Assembly: GCA_902778535.1 (NCBI GenBank)
Contig: CACYYG010000017.1
Coordinates: 1 to 64,000, forward strand
DNA from: an uncultured Prevotellaceae bacterium
Lineage (GTDB): Bacteria > Bacteroidota > Bacteroidia > Bacteroidales > Bacteroidaceae
DNA length: 64,000 nucleotides
Reading direction: 5' to 3'
Numbering within the stretch: position 1 is the first letter of the stretch; each line of letters begins with the position of its first letter. The position numbers and the translations under genes are program-made. Positions 26,339-35,787 of this stretch are shown here, one piece after another. Below the pieces are notes generated by a model. It had not been told where the DNA came from. It made no database searches and worked only from the letters and a program-made list of their open reading frames with translations.

Positions 26339-26707
26339 ATGAACGGACTTTATACCATCATATTGCTCATACTAAGCAACATCTTCATGACGCTTGCTTG
26401 GTATGGGCATTTGAAATTGTCAGAAACGGGAGTCAGCAAGACATGGCCGCTCATCGGTGTCATCGTCTTCTCCTGGGGCATCGCGTTCTTTGAATATTGC
26501 TGTCAGGTGCCAGCAAACAGACTGGGATTCGTTGGCAACGGCGGGCCCTTCTCACTCGTTCAGCTGAAGGTGGTGCAGGAGTGTATCTCACTCTTCGTCT
26601 TTGCCGTTATTGCCAACATTATGTTCCAAGGACAACAACTGCACTGGAATCATGTGCTGGCCTTCATGCTCATCGTGCTGGCCGTATATCTTGTCTTTAT
26701 GAAATAG
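26339..26707 (+). CDS. DMT-family small membrane protein (DUF486)
   Basis: 122 residues from ATG 26339; a longer in-frame reading from 26096 overlaps the preceding gene and is not coding. Four hydrophobic helices with the DUF486 blocks TLAWYGHLK, FFEYCCQVPANRLG and QLKVVQE. Function unknown; related by topology to small drug/metabolite transporters. Starts 31 nt after the NfnAB stop. Confidence 0.85.
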   Translation: MNGLYTIILLILSNIFMTLAWYGHLKLSETGVSKTWPLIGVIVFSWGIAFFEYCCQVPANRLGFVGNGGPFSLVQLKVVQECISLFVFAVIANIMFQGQQLHWNHVLAFMLIVLAVYLVFMK

Positions 26708-26720
26708 CCCCTTCATAACA

Positions 26721-28682
26721 ATGAAAAATACCAAATCCAAGAATCCGATACAGAAAACACAGGCATCAAAGGCGCCGGCAAAGCCGATGAAGTCAAAGGG
26801 GTTATTCAATACAGACCTGAAGTTTCATCTGTTTGCACCCATTTTCTGCTTCCTCGCATTGGTGCTCGTTGCCGTATGCCTGCTGAGTTTCGAGAGTGAT
26901 TTCCTTTGGAAGGCTCAGGAACTAAACCTTCATCTCGACACATCACTGTTCTTTCAGCAGCAGATGATAGTACCTGGCGGTTGGCTCACATGGATGGGAA
27001 CCTACTTCACAGAGACTTTTTACCATCCTGCACTGGGTGTTTTCCTGCTTGTCATGTGGTGGGCACTGCTGATGCTGCTGGCAGGAAGAGCTTTCCGCAT
27101 ACCTAAGAAATGGGCGATATTACTGCTCATACCAGTGGCACTGCTGCTTCTCACATGCGTCGATTTGGGCTACTTGGTGTACTACCTGAAACTGCGTGGA
27201 CATTTCTTCTCGGCCACTATTGCTCTTAGTGTCGTATGTGCTTTGGTGTGGCTCTTCAGAAGTCTGCCCGGGAAATATTACCTACGGCAGGTATTCATTC
27301 TGCTCTGTACACCATTGTTTTACCCGCTATTAGGTGCTTACGCCCTGCTGGCGACCATCGTAATGGCTGTGATGCAGTGGCGGCTTGAGGACCAGAAGCT
27401 GGTTCCCAACATCATCGGCAGTGTTGTGGCGGTAGTGTGCGTCATCGTCGTGCCAATTATCTACTACTGGAAAGTGTACTATCAGACAAGCTTGGACAAC
27501 ATTTACTGGGCTGCGCTGCCCAACTTCGAGATGAATCGTCTGCTGACTTCTGATAGTGCTGAAGAGAAATCTTCCATGGTGCTCCTTTTCAACTATTACA
27601 TTCCCTACATCCTGCTTGCTGCGTTCTTCATTGCGATGGCTGCCACCTACCGTCTGCTGCCCAGCGGCAAAGTGAAGCGTCCTCTGCAGTGGGGCTTCAT
27701 CAACGTGGTGTTGATGGCGGTGCTGATAGTTGGAGTTAAACAATTCTGGTATGACGACTATAACTTCCATAAGGAGCTGCGTATGCAGCACTGCATGGAG
27801 CAGGAAGACTGGCAAGGCATTCTGGACGAAGCTGCTGACCTGCAAGACGAACCCACACGCGCCATTGTGATGATGAAGAACCTGGCGCTTTTCCGTCAAG
27901 GTCGGCAGGGCGACGTGATGTATCATTACCTCACAGGCGCCAAGGCATGCAATGCTCCCTTCCGCGTAAACATGACTCAGGTGACAGGCCGCTCGCTCTA
28001 TTATCAATATGGCCTGCCAAACTATTGTTATCGCTGGTGTATGGAGGACGGTGTGGAGTACGGATGGCGTGCTGAATATCTGAAATACATGACACGCTGT
28101 GCCCTGCTTAACGGAGAGTATCGAGTGGCTCGCAAATATATTGACCTGCTGAAGCACACACGCTATCACCGTGAGTGGGCCGAGAGCCAGGAGCGATTCC
28201 TTGCCGGCGACGGCGCCATGAAGGGCGACAAGAACTATGCCACCATCATGAAGCTGATGAATTTCAAGGACAGACTCAGTAGCGACCAGGCTATCATCGA
28301 GCAGTTCCTGATGAACCACTTCATGTATGACGAAAGCGATGATCCCCTCTTCCAAGAGCAGGCTGCATACGCTGGTCTGTGGAGTAAAGACATTGCAACA
28401 TTTTGGCGTCTGTTCTTCCAATATGCCCAATCACACAACGATCAGCACATGCCCGTTCATCTGCAGGAAGCTGCCTATCTCTATGGACATTTGGAAAACA
28501 ATGTCGACATTAGTGGAATGCCTTTTGATGAGAGTGTCAAGAAAACCTACGACCAGTTCATGGCTGCCGCAGGACGCTATAAGGGCATGAAAGAGGAACA
28601 ACTGAAGGATATTCTCTTCCCCCAGTTCGGACATACATTCTACTACGAATACTTCTTGATTCGAAACCAGAAACTGTACTAA
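26721..28682 (+). CDS. DUF6057-type integral membrane protein
   Basis: 653 residues. After a basic N-terminus (repeated Lys/Pro/Ala) come about 10 hydrophobic segments up to about residue 345, then a soluble C-terminal half rich in helical, TPR-like stretches (AVMMKNLALFRQGR, LKYMTRCALLNGEY). This matches Bacteroidales DUF6057 proteins of unknown function. The next gene, a TolB-like lipoprotein, overlaps by coupling distance (1 nt between them), so the two probably work together at the envelope. Confidence 0.82.
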   Translation: MKNTKSKNPIQKTQASKAPAKPMKSKGLFNTDLKFHLFAPIFCFLALVLVAVCLLSFESDFLWKAQELNLHLDTSLFFQQQMIVPGGWLTWMGTYFTETFYHPALGVFLLVMWWALLMLLAGRAFRIPKKWAILLLIPVALLLLTCVDLGYLVYYLKLRGHFFSATIALSVVCALVWLFRSLPGKYYLRQVFILLCTPLFYPLLGAYALLATIVMAVMQWRLEDQKLVPNIIGSVVAVVCVIVVPIIYYWKVYYQTSLDNIYWAALPNFEMNRLLTSDSAEEKSSMVLLFNYYIPYILLAAFFIAMAATYRLLPSGKVKRPLQWGFINVVLMAVLIVGVKQFWYDDYNFHKELRMQHCMEQEDWQGILDEAADLQDEPTRAIVMMKNLALFRQGRQGDVMYHYLTGAKACNAPFRVNMTQVTGRSLYYQYGLPNYCYRWCMEDGVEYGWRAEYLKYMTRCALLNGEYRVARKYIDLLKHTRYHREWAESQERFLAGDGAMKGDKNYATIMKLMNFKDRLSSDQAIIEQFLMNHFMYDESDDPLFQEQAAYAGLWSKDIATFWRLFFQYAQSHNDQHMPVHLQEAAYLYGHLENNVDISGMPFDESVKKTYDQFMAAAGRYKGMKEEQLKDILFPQFGHTFYYEYFLIRNQKLY

Positions 28683-28683
28683 C

Positions 28684-30246
28684 ATGAAAGGACTGAAGAA
28701 AATAATAACGGTTATTGGTTTTTGCATAACGATGATTGCCTGCGGCGTCAGCGTGCCCGACAGCTATACAGAGAAAGACGAGCTGCCGAACATCTATCCC
28801 GACTATGCCGATGTCACTATTCCCGTGAACATCGCGCCGCTGTCGTTCCAAATAGAGGAACAGGTTGAGGATGCTGTCGTACGCTTCAGCTCTGGCGGCG
28901 ATGAGATACTGTGTGATGGTGTGAAGGCCCAGCCCGACATCGACGAATGGCGCGAGCTCGTGGCCAAGGCCAAAGGCAACGACATCACTGTGGAGGTGTA
29001 TACGAAGAATGACGGACAGTGGACACGCTTCAAACCATTCGCCTTCCATGTCTCGCCCGACAGCATCGACTCTTACATCAGCTATCGACTTATCTCCCCC
29101 TCATACGTTACCTACGAGGATCTTACCCTCAACCAGCGCTGCCTTGAGGACTACAATGAGCAGGTAATGGTCGACAACATGCTGTGCAGTACTGAGGAGA
29201 GCGGACAGTGTGTCAACTGCCACAACTATCAGCAGTACAACCCTGGAAGGATGCAGTTTCACGCCCGTCAGAATCACGGCGGCACCATTATTGTCTACGA
29301 TGGCGAGGTAAAGAAGGTGAACATGAAGAACGACTCCGTCATTTCGGCTGGCGTCTATCCCACATGGCACCCCACCCTGCCTCTTATCGTTTATTCCACA
29401 AACAACACAAGCCAAAGCTTCCACACCCACAACCTGAATAAGATTGAAGTGACCGATGCTGCCAGCGACCTCATCCTCTACGATGTGGAGAAGAACACCG
29501 TGGCCAGTGTTGCCAACGCTCCCGATGAATTTGAGTGTTTCCCCTATTGGACGCCCGACGGTCGTATGCTCTACTATGTCAGTGCGCATTTTGAGTATCG
29601 TGACACTGCTACATCCAACGCCACTGAACTATACATGCGTGCCCAAGAAGTGAAATACAACATCTATCGCAAAAGCTTCGACCCTACTACCAGGCACTTC
29701 GGTCCCCGAGAAACAGTGTTTCAGGCCGACAGCTTGCGTGCCAGCTTCATTGGTTTACCCGACTCTGTCGATACCGACACAATTGGGTTGAGCGCCACCT
29801 TTCCACGTATCTCACCCGACGGACGCTTCCTTCTGTTCACCTTGGGACGATACGGCGTGTTCCATATCTGGCATCATGAAGCCGATCTATACCTCATGGA
29901 TCTCACTGATGGCAGCGTCCGCGCAATGGATGAAATCAATTCACCCGACACTGAGAGCTATCACTCCTGGTCGAGCAACGGTCGCTGGGTTATCTTCAGT
30001 AGTCGCCGCACCGATGGCAACTTCACCCGACTTTACATCGCACACATTGATAAAGACGGCCGTGGCACCAAGCCCTTTGAGTTACCACAGGCTGACCCTT
30101 CCTATCATCATGAACTGATGAGGAGCTATAACATACCTGAGTTCATGCGCGGTCCCGTCACTATCACACCACAGCAGTTTGCCGACGTGCTGATGAGCAA
30201 CGACAAGGTGAAACCTGCTGATTATGTCGGGAACGCAAGCGATTAG
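28684..30246 (+). CDS. TolB-like beta-propeller lipoprotein with a CxxCH motif
   Basis: 520 residues. Lipobox MIAC gives an acylated Cys20. A single c-type haem motif CVNCH occurs at 176-180. The remainder has PD40/TolB-type repeats (YPTWHPTLPLIVYSTN, FPYWTPDGRMLYYVS, PRISPDGRFLLFT, YHSWSSNGRWVIFSS), consistent with a beta-propeller. It pairs with the DUF6057 membrane protein. A periplasmic or surface haem-binding role is plausible but the CxxCH alone is weak proof of haem attachment. Confidence 0.78.
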   Translation: MKGLKKIITVIGFCITMIACGVSVPDSYTEKDELPNIYPDYADVTIPVNIAPLSFQIEEQVEDAVVRFSSGGDEILCDGVKAQPDIDEWRELVAKAKGNDITVEVYTKNDGQWTRFKPFAFHVSPDSIDSYISYRLISPSYVTYEDLTLNQRCLEDYNEQVMVDNMLCSTEESGQCVNCHNYQQYNPGRMQFHARQNHGGTIIVYDGEVKKVNMKNDSVISAGVYPTWHPTLPLIVYSTNNTSQSFHTHNLNKIEVTDAASDLILYDVEKNTVASVANAPDEFECFPYWTPDGRMLYYVSAHFEYRDTATSNATELYMRAQEVKYNIYRKSFDPTTRHFGPRETVFQADSLRASFIGLPDSVDTDTIGLSATFPRISPDGRFLLFTLGRYGVFHIWHHEADLYLMDLTDGSVRAMDEINSPDTESYHSWSSNGRWVIFSSRRTDGNFTRLYIAHIDKDGRGTKPFELPQADPSYHHELMRSYNIPEFMRGPVTITPQQFADVLMSNDKVKPADYVGNASD

Positions 30247-30604
30247 TTCAAATTACTTATTAAAAAAGTTAAATTATTAGGTACTGTCAGAAAAACTTTG
30301 TACTTTTATGCCCAAATTCGAATGATGGGTGACCAAAAGAAGCAAGTGGCATCAAAGGCGTAGATGCATGACTATTACTAAATCATTGAATAATTATAAT
30401 ATGGACTGTGCCAGACTGATCGGGATACTCATCAAATAACTATTGAAAACAGGGATGTCTTCTTCGGCCAATGGCGGGCCGCTAACCAAGCTTCATATTG
30501 AGCCGGCGGATTACAAAGGCGGAGAGCTCCCACAACTTGTCATCAAGGAGTTTTCATCACATCGTCGGCACAGTCCTTTTTAAAGTATATAATCCCAACA
30601 AACC
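30247..30604. other. Gene-free spacer with possible decayed sequence
   Basis: No gene recognised. Short open stretches (12-42 codons, the longest 30455-30583) show no family resemblance. A TGTACTTTTATG stretch near 30298 looks like a promoter remnant. It may be a degraded insertion or gene relic. No FMN-riboswitch motif was seen before the riboflavin synthase gene. Confidence 0.45.
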
Positions 30605-31255
30605 ATGTTTTCAGGAATTATTGAAGAATTTGCTACCGTGGTCGACATCCGCCACGATCGTGAGAACATCGACTTTACCCTCACTTGTTCATTCACTGAT
30701 GAGCTGCGCATCGATCAGAGTGTGGCGCACAATGGCGTATGCCTCACCGTTATCTCCATACAGGAGCTGACACCCGAACAATGTTCAAGATTCAATGTTC
30801 AAAACCCAATGTGCTATGTGGTGACAGCCATGAAGGAAACATTAGACCGCACCAACCTTGGACTGCTGCGTATAGGCGACAAGGTGAATGTTGAGCGTTC
30901 CATGCTGATGAACGGTCGCCTGGATGGCCACATCGTGCAGGGTCACGTCGACCAGACCGCTGTCTGCACTGCCAAGGACGATGCCGACGGCAGTACTTAT
31001 TTCACCTTCGAATATCCTGAGAACCTTGAGATGGCCCGCAAGGGTTACTTCACTGTTGACAAAGGCTCTGTCACCGTCAACGGCGTGTCGCTCACAGTCT
31101 GCAACCCGACACAGAACACCTTTCAGGTGGCCATTATTCCCTATACAATGGAGCACACCAACTTCCAGGACATCGAGGTAGGCACTCGCGTCAACATCGA
31201 GTTCGACATCCTTGGCAAATACATTGCACGCCTCAGTCAATTTGCTGAATCATAA
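30605..31255 (+). CDS. ribE: Riboflavin synthase alpha chain, with an unusual insertion
   Basis: 216 residues, slightly long for the family (about 200). It condenses two lumazine molecules to riboflavin. Two homologous lumazine-binding halves are visible: MFSGIIEE with NGVCLTV (43-49), and GHIVQGHVD with VNGVSLTV in the second half. Between NGVCLTVISI and VVTAMKETLDRTNLG there are about 12-15 extra residues (54-70). Residues 59-70 are encoded by a heptamer array. The reading frame is intact, so the enzyme is probably functional with an enlarged loop. Confidence 0.93.
   Translation: MFSGIIEEFATVVDIRHDRENIDFTLTCSFTDELRIDQSVAHNGVCLTVISIQELTPEQCSRFNVQNPMCYVVTAMKETLDRTNLGLLRIGDKVNVERSMLMNGRLDGHIVQGHVDQTAVCTAKDDADGSTYFTFEYPENLEMARKGYFTVDKGSVTVNGVSLTVCNPTQNTFQVAIIPYTMEHTNFQDIEVGTRVNIEFDILGKYIARLSQFAES
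30779..30813 (+). repeat. 7-nt tandem array, five units, inside ribE
   Basis: CAATGTT, CAAGATT, CAATGTT, CAAAACC, CAATGTG in exact register within the coding sequence, encoding residues 59-70 of riboflavin synthase. Confidence 0.85.
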
Positions 31256-31337
31256 TAGCAGCCACACAAACTATACGAAATCAAACTCATTTGGACGCAA
31301 TTCAGTGCCGACTGAGTATTAAAGACATTGCATCACC

Positions 31338-32687
31338 ATGTCCGACAACTCCCTGAAACGGCAGTTGAAAGTGCTTACCATCCCTGTGTTCATTGAGATG
31401 GCGCTGGTGATGTTGCTGGGTGCCGTCGACACTGTGATGCTGAGCCGCTACAGCGATAACAGCGTAGCGGCAGTGGGACTCGACAACCAGCTCATTTCGC
31501 TTGTCTTCCTCGTCTATCAGTTTTTCTCAATGGGCGCCGCCATACTCTGCGCACAGTACATCGGAGCTGGGCTACACAAGCGGTTAGTACAGGTGGTGGG
31601 CATGGCGCTGGCTGTGAACTTGTTACTTGGCCTGACGGTCAGTGCCCTACTGTTCTTCTATGCTGAAGCACTACTTCAGCTGATGGGATTACGACCTGAG
31701 CTGATGGGCGACGGTTTGGTTTATCTGCGTATTACCGGCGCACTGTCGTTCTTTCAAGCACTGGCATTGACATTCTCAACCTCGTTGCGCAGTGCCGACA
31801 AGGTAATCTATCCGATGGTGGTGACAGGCATCGTCAACGTGCTTAACATCCTGGGCAACTACGCCCTTATCTTTGGTCATTGGGGCTGTCCACAGATGGG
31901 TGTCGAGGGCGCTGCCATTGCCACAGCCGCAAGTCGTGCCATTGCGATGATTCTGCTGGCTATCATTCATTTCAAGAAGCACATTCCCCGCTTCCCGCTG
32001 CATTACTTCCGGCCGATGCCATGGCAGGAACTTAGGAACCTGCTACGCATCGGCGTCCCCGCCATGAGTGAGAACATCTCCTACTGTCTGTCGCAGGTGG
32101 TCATCACGTTTTTCATCAACCAAATCAGCAACGAGGCGCTGGCCACCCGCGCCTACTGCCACAACATGATTATGTTCGTTTACCTTTTCTGCTTGAGCAT
32201 CACGCAGGGCGGCGACATTCTCGTGGGTCACTTGGTTGGCCAGCAGCGCCACCAGGCGGCCTACGTGCTGGGCAACTATTTCTTCCGTTGGTCGATGATC
32301 ATTACACTCTCAGGCTCAGCTATCCTTGCGCTGACAGGGCGCAACATCCTCAGCGCCTTTACCGACAATCAAGAGATTATTGCAATGGGCGTATGGGTAC
32401 TTGTCATCGACTGGTTTTTGGAGATAGGACGCACAGCAAATATCTTCGCAGGCAGCACCCTGCGAGCTACAGGCGACACAGTCTATCCCTTTGTCGTCGG
32501 CGTCATCTTCCAGTGGAGTATCGCCGTTGGACTGAGCTATGTCATCGGCATCCCCATGGGCTTCGGCCTCGTGGGTATGTGGGTAGGCTTTGCCCTCGAC
32601 GAGAACATCCGCGGCGTTATCCTTGTACGCCGCTGGCGGTCATGCAAGTGGAAGACAAAAGGATTTGTAAAAAGTAGCGATTTCTAG
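31338..32687 (+). CDS. MATE-family efflux transporter
   Basis: 449 residues with 12 predicted transmembrane helices in two similar halves, and the MATE-type N-terminus IPVFIEMALVMLLGAVDTVMLSRYSD. Such proteins export drugs or metabolites in exchange for sodium ions or protons. Substrate unknown. It follows ribE by 82 bp and shares its direction. Confidence 0.92.
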   Translation: MSDNSLKRQLKVLTIPVFIEMALVMLLGAVDTVMLSRYSDNSVAAVGLDNQLISLVFLVYQFFSMGAAILCAQYIGAGLHKRLVQVVGMALAVNLLLGLTVSALLFFYAEALLQLMGLRPELMGDGLVYLRITGALSFFQALALTFSTSLRSADKVIYPMVVTGIVNVLNILGNYALIFGHWGCPQMGVEGAAIATAASRAIAMILLAIIHFKKHIPRFPLHYFRPMPWQELRNLLRIGVPAMSENISYCLSQVVITFFINQISNEALATRAYCHNMIMFVYLFCLSITQGGDILVGHLVGQQRHQAAYVLGNYFFRWSMIITLSGSAILALTGRNILSAFTDNQEIIAMGVWVLVIDWFLEIGRTANIFAGSTLRATGDTVYPFVVGVIFQWSIAVGLSYVIGIPMGFGLVGMWVGFALDENIRGVILVRRWRSCKWKTKGFVKSSDF

Positions 32688-32709
32688 GACTAAACGTGGT
32701 TTTTAAGTT

Positions 32710-34230
32710 CTACCTTGTTTCATTCACAATCGTTCGCGATCTGCCATTGGCACTCTTCTCTATACAAATTCCACGCGGGCTTTCCAACCTTTGTCCCCGC
32801 AGGTCGTAATAGGTCTTAGGCCCATCGGCTACGCTGTTTGATACGTCTTCAATGGCAGCACTGCCTTGGTCAATCATAAAGATATAGGTGCTCAAGCTTT
32901 TGGCAGGCATCTCGACAAGAAACTCGCCAGTAGGTTCGTCAATGGTGAGGTTCGACTTCTGACAGAGTTCATCACTCTCATTCCCCGTTGACAACCACAA
33001 CATTCCACTATTCACTTTATAAGGCAGGTTTATTTTCAAGTCGCGCTCATTCGCTGTAGCATTAATAGCCATTACAATAACAGAGTCGCCCTTAATGTAT
33101 GCCGAGAACTGATAGTCCTGTAAGTTTTCCTCTCTCGTACGTCCCGCATTTGCATCTTGTGAGGTCTGCAAGCGGGTGGAGCCAGTGACATTCTTCGAGA
33201 AATGAGACATCACGAAAGCACGTGGCAGCAGCTCGTCCTTTTTGTTGGCGGCACCGTACTTTGTCTCGCCCGTACCGGCAAATGCCCAGTGTGCACGCAG
33301 ATACCAATAGATATAGCCTGTACACCCAGCCAGCATACACTCGTTGAGCTCTTCGGCAAAGATCAGGTTATCATTCCATGTGGGAAGCGCACCGGTATTG
33401 TCGGTGGTTGAGTGCTCGGTCATCCACAACTCCTTACCGTACTTGAGAGCAAGGACTCCTGCCTTCTTCATATACTGCAGAGGCAAATGGCCATAGAGGT
33501 GACCAGCAACGATGTCAATCTGCCCGCGGCATGTCACATCTTGCATGAGCGGGTCGGTATAGTTCTGAGTGAACCCCAACGGCTCGCCGGTGATTAGGCG
33601 TACGCCCTCATAGGTCTCGCGGTCAAGCATATAAGCATAGTTCTTGACAAGCTTTACCAAATCCTGGGGATCATAGAGGCATCCAGAATAATTAACCCAC
33701 CAGTCGGGCTCATTCTGAATAGACACGGCATCCATAACTACACCATTATCCTTCATCCACTTCAGGAAAGTGTTCAGCCACGGAAAGAACTTATCGTAGC
33801 AGTCCTCACGCAGCTTGCCTCTTTGGTTACCCTGGTCATCAGAATTGCCACCCTGTGCGGTGCCATTGGTCTTGTATTCGCCGGGAGGTGACCAAGGCGT
33901 GCCAAACACGATGCCACCACGATTCTTAACAATCTTAGCCGAAAGCAGAGAACCATTCCAGTCGTAGTCGCCCCAGTTGTCGCCAGTGAAGCTCGGCGAG
34001 ATTTCCATGCGAAGAATGTTCAGTCCAATCTTTGACTTAGCGCCGTAAAGCCTGCCCACACATGCATTATCAGTACCAAATGGTTTCATGGCACCGTCGC
34101 AGCAAGCACCGCCAAAGCCAGTGATGGTCTGCTTACGGTTGTCGTACACTGTCAGAGAAGTACGGGGTTTTGCGGCTTGGATGCCGACAGTAGCAGCCAG
34201 CAGAATAATAGAAGTAATAATCCTTTTCAT
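32710..34230 (-). CDS. GH30-family glycosidase, probable glucuronoxylanase
   Basis: 506 residues. Signal peptide (to about residue 20), then a GH30 catalytic domain with acid/base Glu174 in SIQNEPD and nucleophile Glu272 in WMTEHS, then a beta-sandwich. The last 40 residues (YYDLRGQRLESPRGICIEK) resemble the C-terminal sorting tail of secreted Prevotella proteins. The motif context fits subfamily 8 glucuronoxylanases. That suits the GH51, CE1-type and uronate genes elsewhere in the window. -7 element at 34262-34269. Confidence 0.9.
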   Translation of the reverse strand: MKRIITSIILLAATVGIQAAKPRTSLTVYDNRKQTITGFGGACCDGAMKPFGTDNACVGRLYGAKSKIGLNILRMEISPSFTGDNWGDYDWNGSLLSAKIVKNRGGIVFGTPWSPPGEYKTNGTAQGGNSDDQGNQRGKLREDCYDKFFPWLNTFLKWMKDNGVVMDAVSIQNEPDWWVNYSGCLYDPQDLVKLVKNYAYMLDRETYEGVRLITGEPLGFTQNYTDPLMQDVTCRGQIDIVAGHLYGHLPLQYMKKAGVLALKYGKELWMTEHSTTDNTGALPTWNDNLIFAEELNECMLAGCTGYIYWYLRAHWAFAGTGETKYGAANKKDELLPRAFVMSHFSKNVTGSTRLQTSQDANAGRTREENLQDYQFSAYIKGDSVIVMAINATANERDLKINLPYKVNSGMLWLSTGNESDELCQKSNLTIDEPTGEFLVEMPAKSLSTYIFMIDQGSAAIEDVSNSVADGPKTYYDLRGQRLESPRGICIEKSANGRSRTIVNETR

Positions 34231-34261
34231 AGATGAATGAATTAATGTTAAATAACCGGTG

Positions 34262-34269
34262 CAAAGTTA
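34262..34269 (-). promoter_or_regulatory. -7 element TAACTTTG for the GH30 gene
   Basis: TAACTTTG on the minus strand, 31 nt before the start codon. Confidence 0.55.
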
Positions 34270-34374
34270 CGAATAATAATTCTAATTCACACTATTTTTG
34301 CAAGAAATCATGTTTAATTCTTGTGAATAAGCAGGAAACTTCCTAACTTTGTCGTCGTAAAACAAAGATAAACG

Positions 34375-34842
34375 ATGAAAGACAAGATTGAGAAGTATCG
34401 TTTGCTCACAGAACAAATACAGGCGCTGACTGAGGGCGAGACAGACAGAGTGGCGGTAATGGCCAACGTTTGTGCGGCCATCCACGAAACGATGGGATTC
34501 TTTTGGACGGGATTCTATCGAGTCAAGAATAAAACAGCTTCAGACGAGAAGGAGCTGGTACTTGGCCCATTTCAGGGACCGGTTGCATGTATGCACATCG
34601 GCTATGGCCGCGGCGTGTGTGGTACGGCTTGGCAGCAGGCTAAGACGATTGTGGTGCCCGATGTAGAACTGTTTCCTGGCCACATAGCCTGTAGCAGCCT
34701 TTCCCGCTCCGAGATTGTAGTCCCAGTGTTTTCCAAGGAGAGCGAGATTGTGGCCGTCCTTGATATCGACAGCAAAGAGCTCGCTACTTTCGACGACATT
34801 GACCGCCACTATCTGGAGGGCATTTGTGGCTTGCTGCCATAA
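34375..34842 (+). CDS. msrC: Free methionine-(R)-sulfoxide reductase (GAF domain)
   Basis: 155 residues, a single GAF domain of the fRMsr type. The three redox cysteines C72, C82 and C106 lie in QGPVACMHIG, GRGVCGTA and HIACSSLSRSEIV, exactly the family pattern. It reduces free methionine-R-sulfoxide and so protects against oxidative stress. Stands alone; a decamer repeat follows downstream. Confidence 0.92.
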   Translation: MKDKIEKYRLLTEQIQALTEGETDRVAVMANVCAAIHETMGFFWTGFYRVKNKTASDEKELVLGPFQGPVACMHIGYGRGVCGTAWQQAKTIVVPDVELFPGHIACSSLSRSEIVVPVFSKESEIVAVLDIDSKELATFDDIDRHYLEGICGLLP

Positions 34843-34890
34843 AAAACAATCATTACACCAATTATATTTTATTCAACTTTCTCAAGTGGA

Positions 34891-34930
34891 GTAGTAAGAA
34901 GTAGTAAAAGGAAGTTATGGGGAGTTATGG
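34891..34930 (+). repeat. 10-nt tandem array, four diverged units
   Basis: GTAGTAAGAA, GTAGTAAAAG, GAAGTTATGG, GGAGTTATGG in exact 10-nt register in the spacer between the convergent msrC and AlkZ-related genes. Confidence 0.65.
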
Positions 34931-34992
34931 GTCAATAGTTGCTTCACTGATGGCTACGCAAAAAAGTTAAGCGAATGCGAAACTTAAATATT

Positions 34993-35658
34993 TTATAGGA
35001 TTTTCTGAATCTGGCGGTCGGTGGCTTGGGGGAGCAACTGACGAAGATGAGCTGTCAACAGTTTGTAGGACTCTTCCGGCTTACGCTCGCAAGTGCAGGC
35101 CTCGCGGCCATAGAGTGCCTCGGGTGTGGTGAGCAGCGACCATCCCCAACCGTATTCCCTTCCGTGCTTGTCGGTGGGATAGACAAAGTCCTCCGTAACG
35201 ATGCGGCACTGCATCTGCAATCGTGTGACATAGCCGTCGAACTTACTGCGCATTCCTGGACCGTCGAAACCGCATGCCGCCCGCAACTCACGGGTAATGA
35301 GACTGCCGTGTTCCTGCAGCGTAAGCAAGATGGTTTCCTCTATCGACCCTTCTTCTGGCACAGGATATTTGTTGTGCCGATAGTTATAGAAGTCGGGCCA
35401 CCACTCACGGCTGACAAACCCGGCCTTCTTGTCGAAGAACTTACCGTAGACAAAGGCGCCGCTGGTCACGATGGGACCCTTCCACTTCCACAGCGGCCAG
35501 TCCCAGCCTCCGTCGGGAAACACCACATAACGACAGTCGGCACTGACCACCTCCTCGGCAGAGAAACCTCTAATGCCGCTACTTAGCAGAGGCAGAAAAC
35601 CTGTCTCCTGAATATAGGCCATTAGTGCGGCCGCTGAATAAATATCTTGTCGCGTCAT
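34993..35658 (-). CDS. AlkZ-related winged-helix protein
   Basis: 221 residues. Contains FPDGGWDWPLWKWKGP, FVSREWWPDFYNYRH and a helix-turn-helix-like part (EETILLTLQEHGSLITRELRAACG). It resembles proteins annotated as AlkZ-related, distant relatives of alkylpurine glycosylases with winged-helix domains. Activity is not established. No signal peptide. Monocistronic on the minus strand. Confidence 0.6.
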   Translation of the reverse strand: MTRQDIYSAAALMAYIQETGFLPLLSSGIRGFSAEEVVSADCRYVVFPDGGWDWPLWKWKGPIVTSGAFVYGKFFDKKAGFVSREWWPDFYNYRHNKYPVPEEGSIEETILLTLQEHGSLITRELRAACGFDGPGMRSKFDGYVTRLQMQCRIVTEDFVYPTDKHGREYGWGWSLLTTPEALYGREACTCERKPEESYKLLTAHLRQLLPQATDRQIQKIL

Positions 35659-35787
35659 AGTTCACATGGGCTGAAAAATGATGACTCCCTGCATAAGCCA
35701 GAGGTCTTTTTCTGTGCGACAAAGTTACAAATTTCTTTCGTAAAAGCAACGTTACTCATCTTTTTTTCGTAATTTTGCAAAAAGAAT

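Noticed and set aside
27330-28430. 366-codon minus-strand ORF opposite the DUF6057 gene
   Set aside because: No membrane or domain pattern; His/Val-rich composition typical of antisense frames.
28700-28720. Resemblance of the TolB-like gene start to the GGTTATT array
   Set aside because: Only one and a half units and explained by coding of the lipoprotein signal peptide.
30455-30583. 42-codon ORF upstream of ribE
   Set aside because: No similarity recognised and no promoter or ribosome-binding context.
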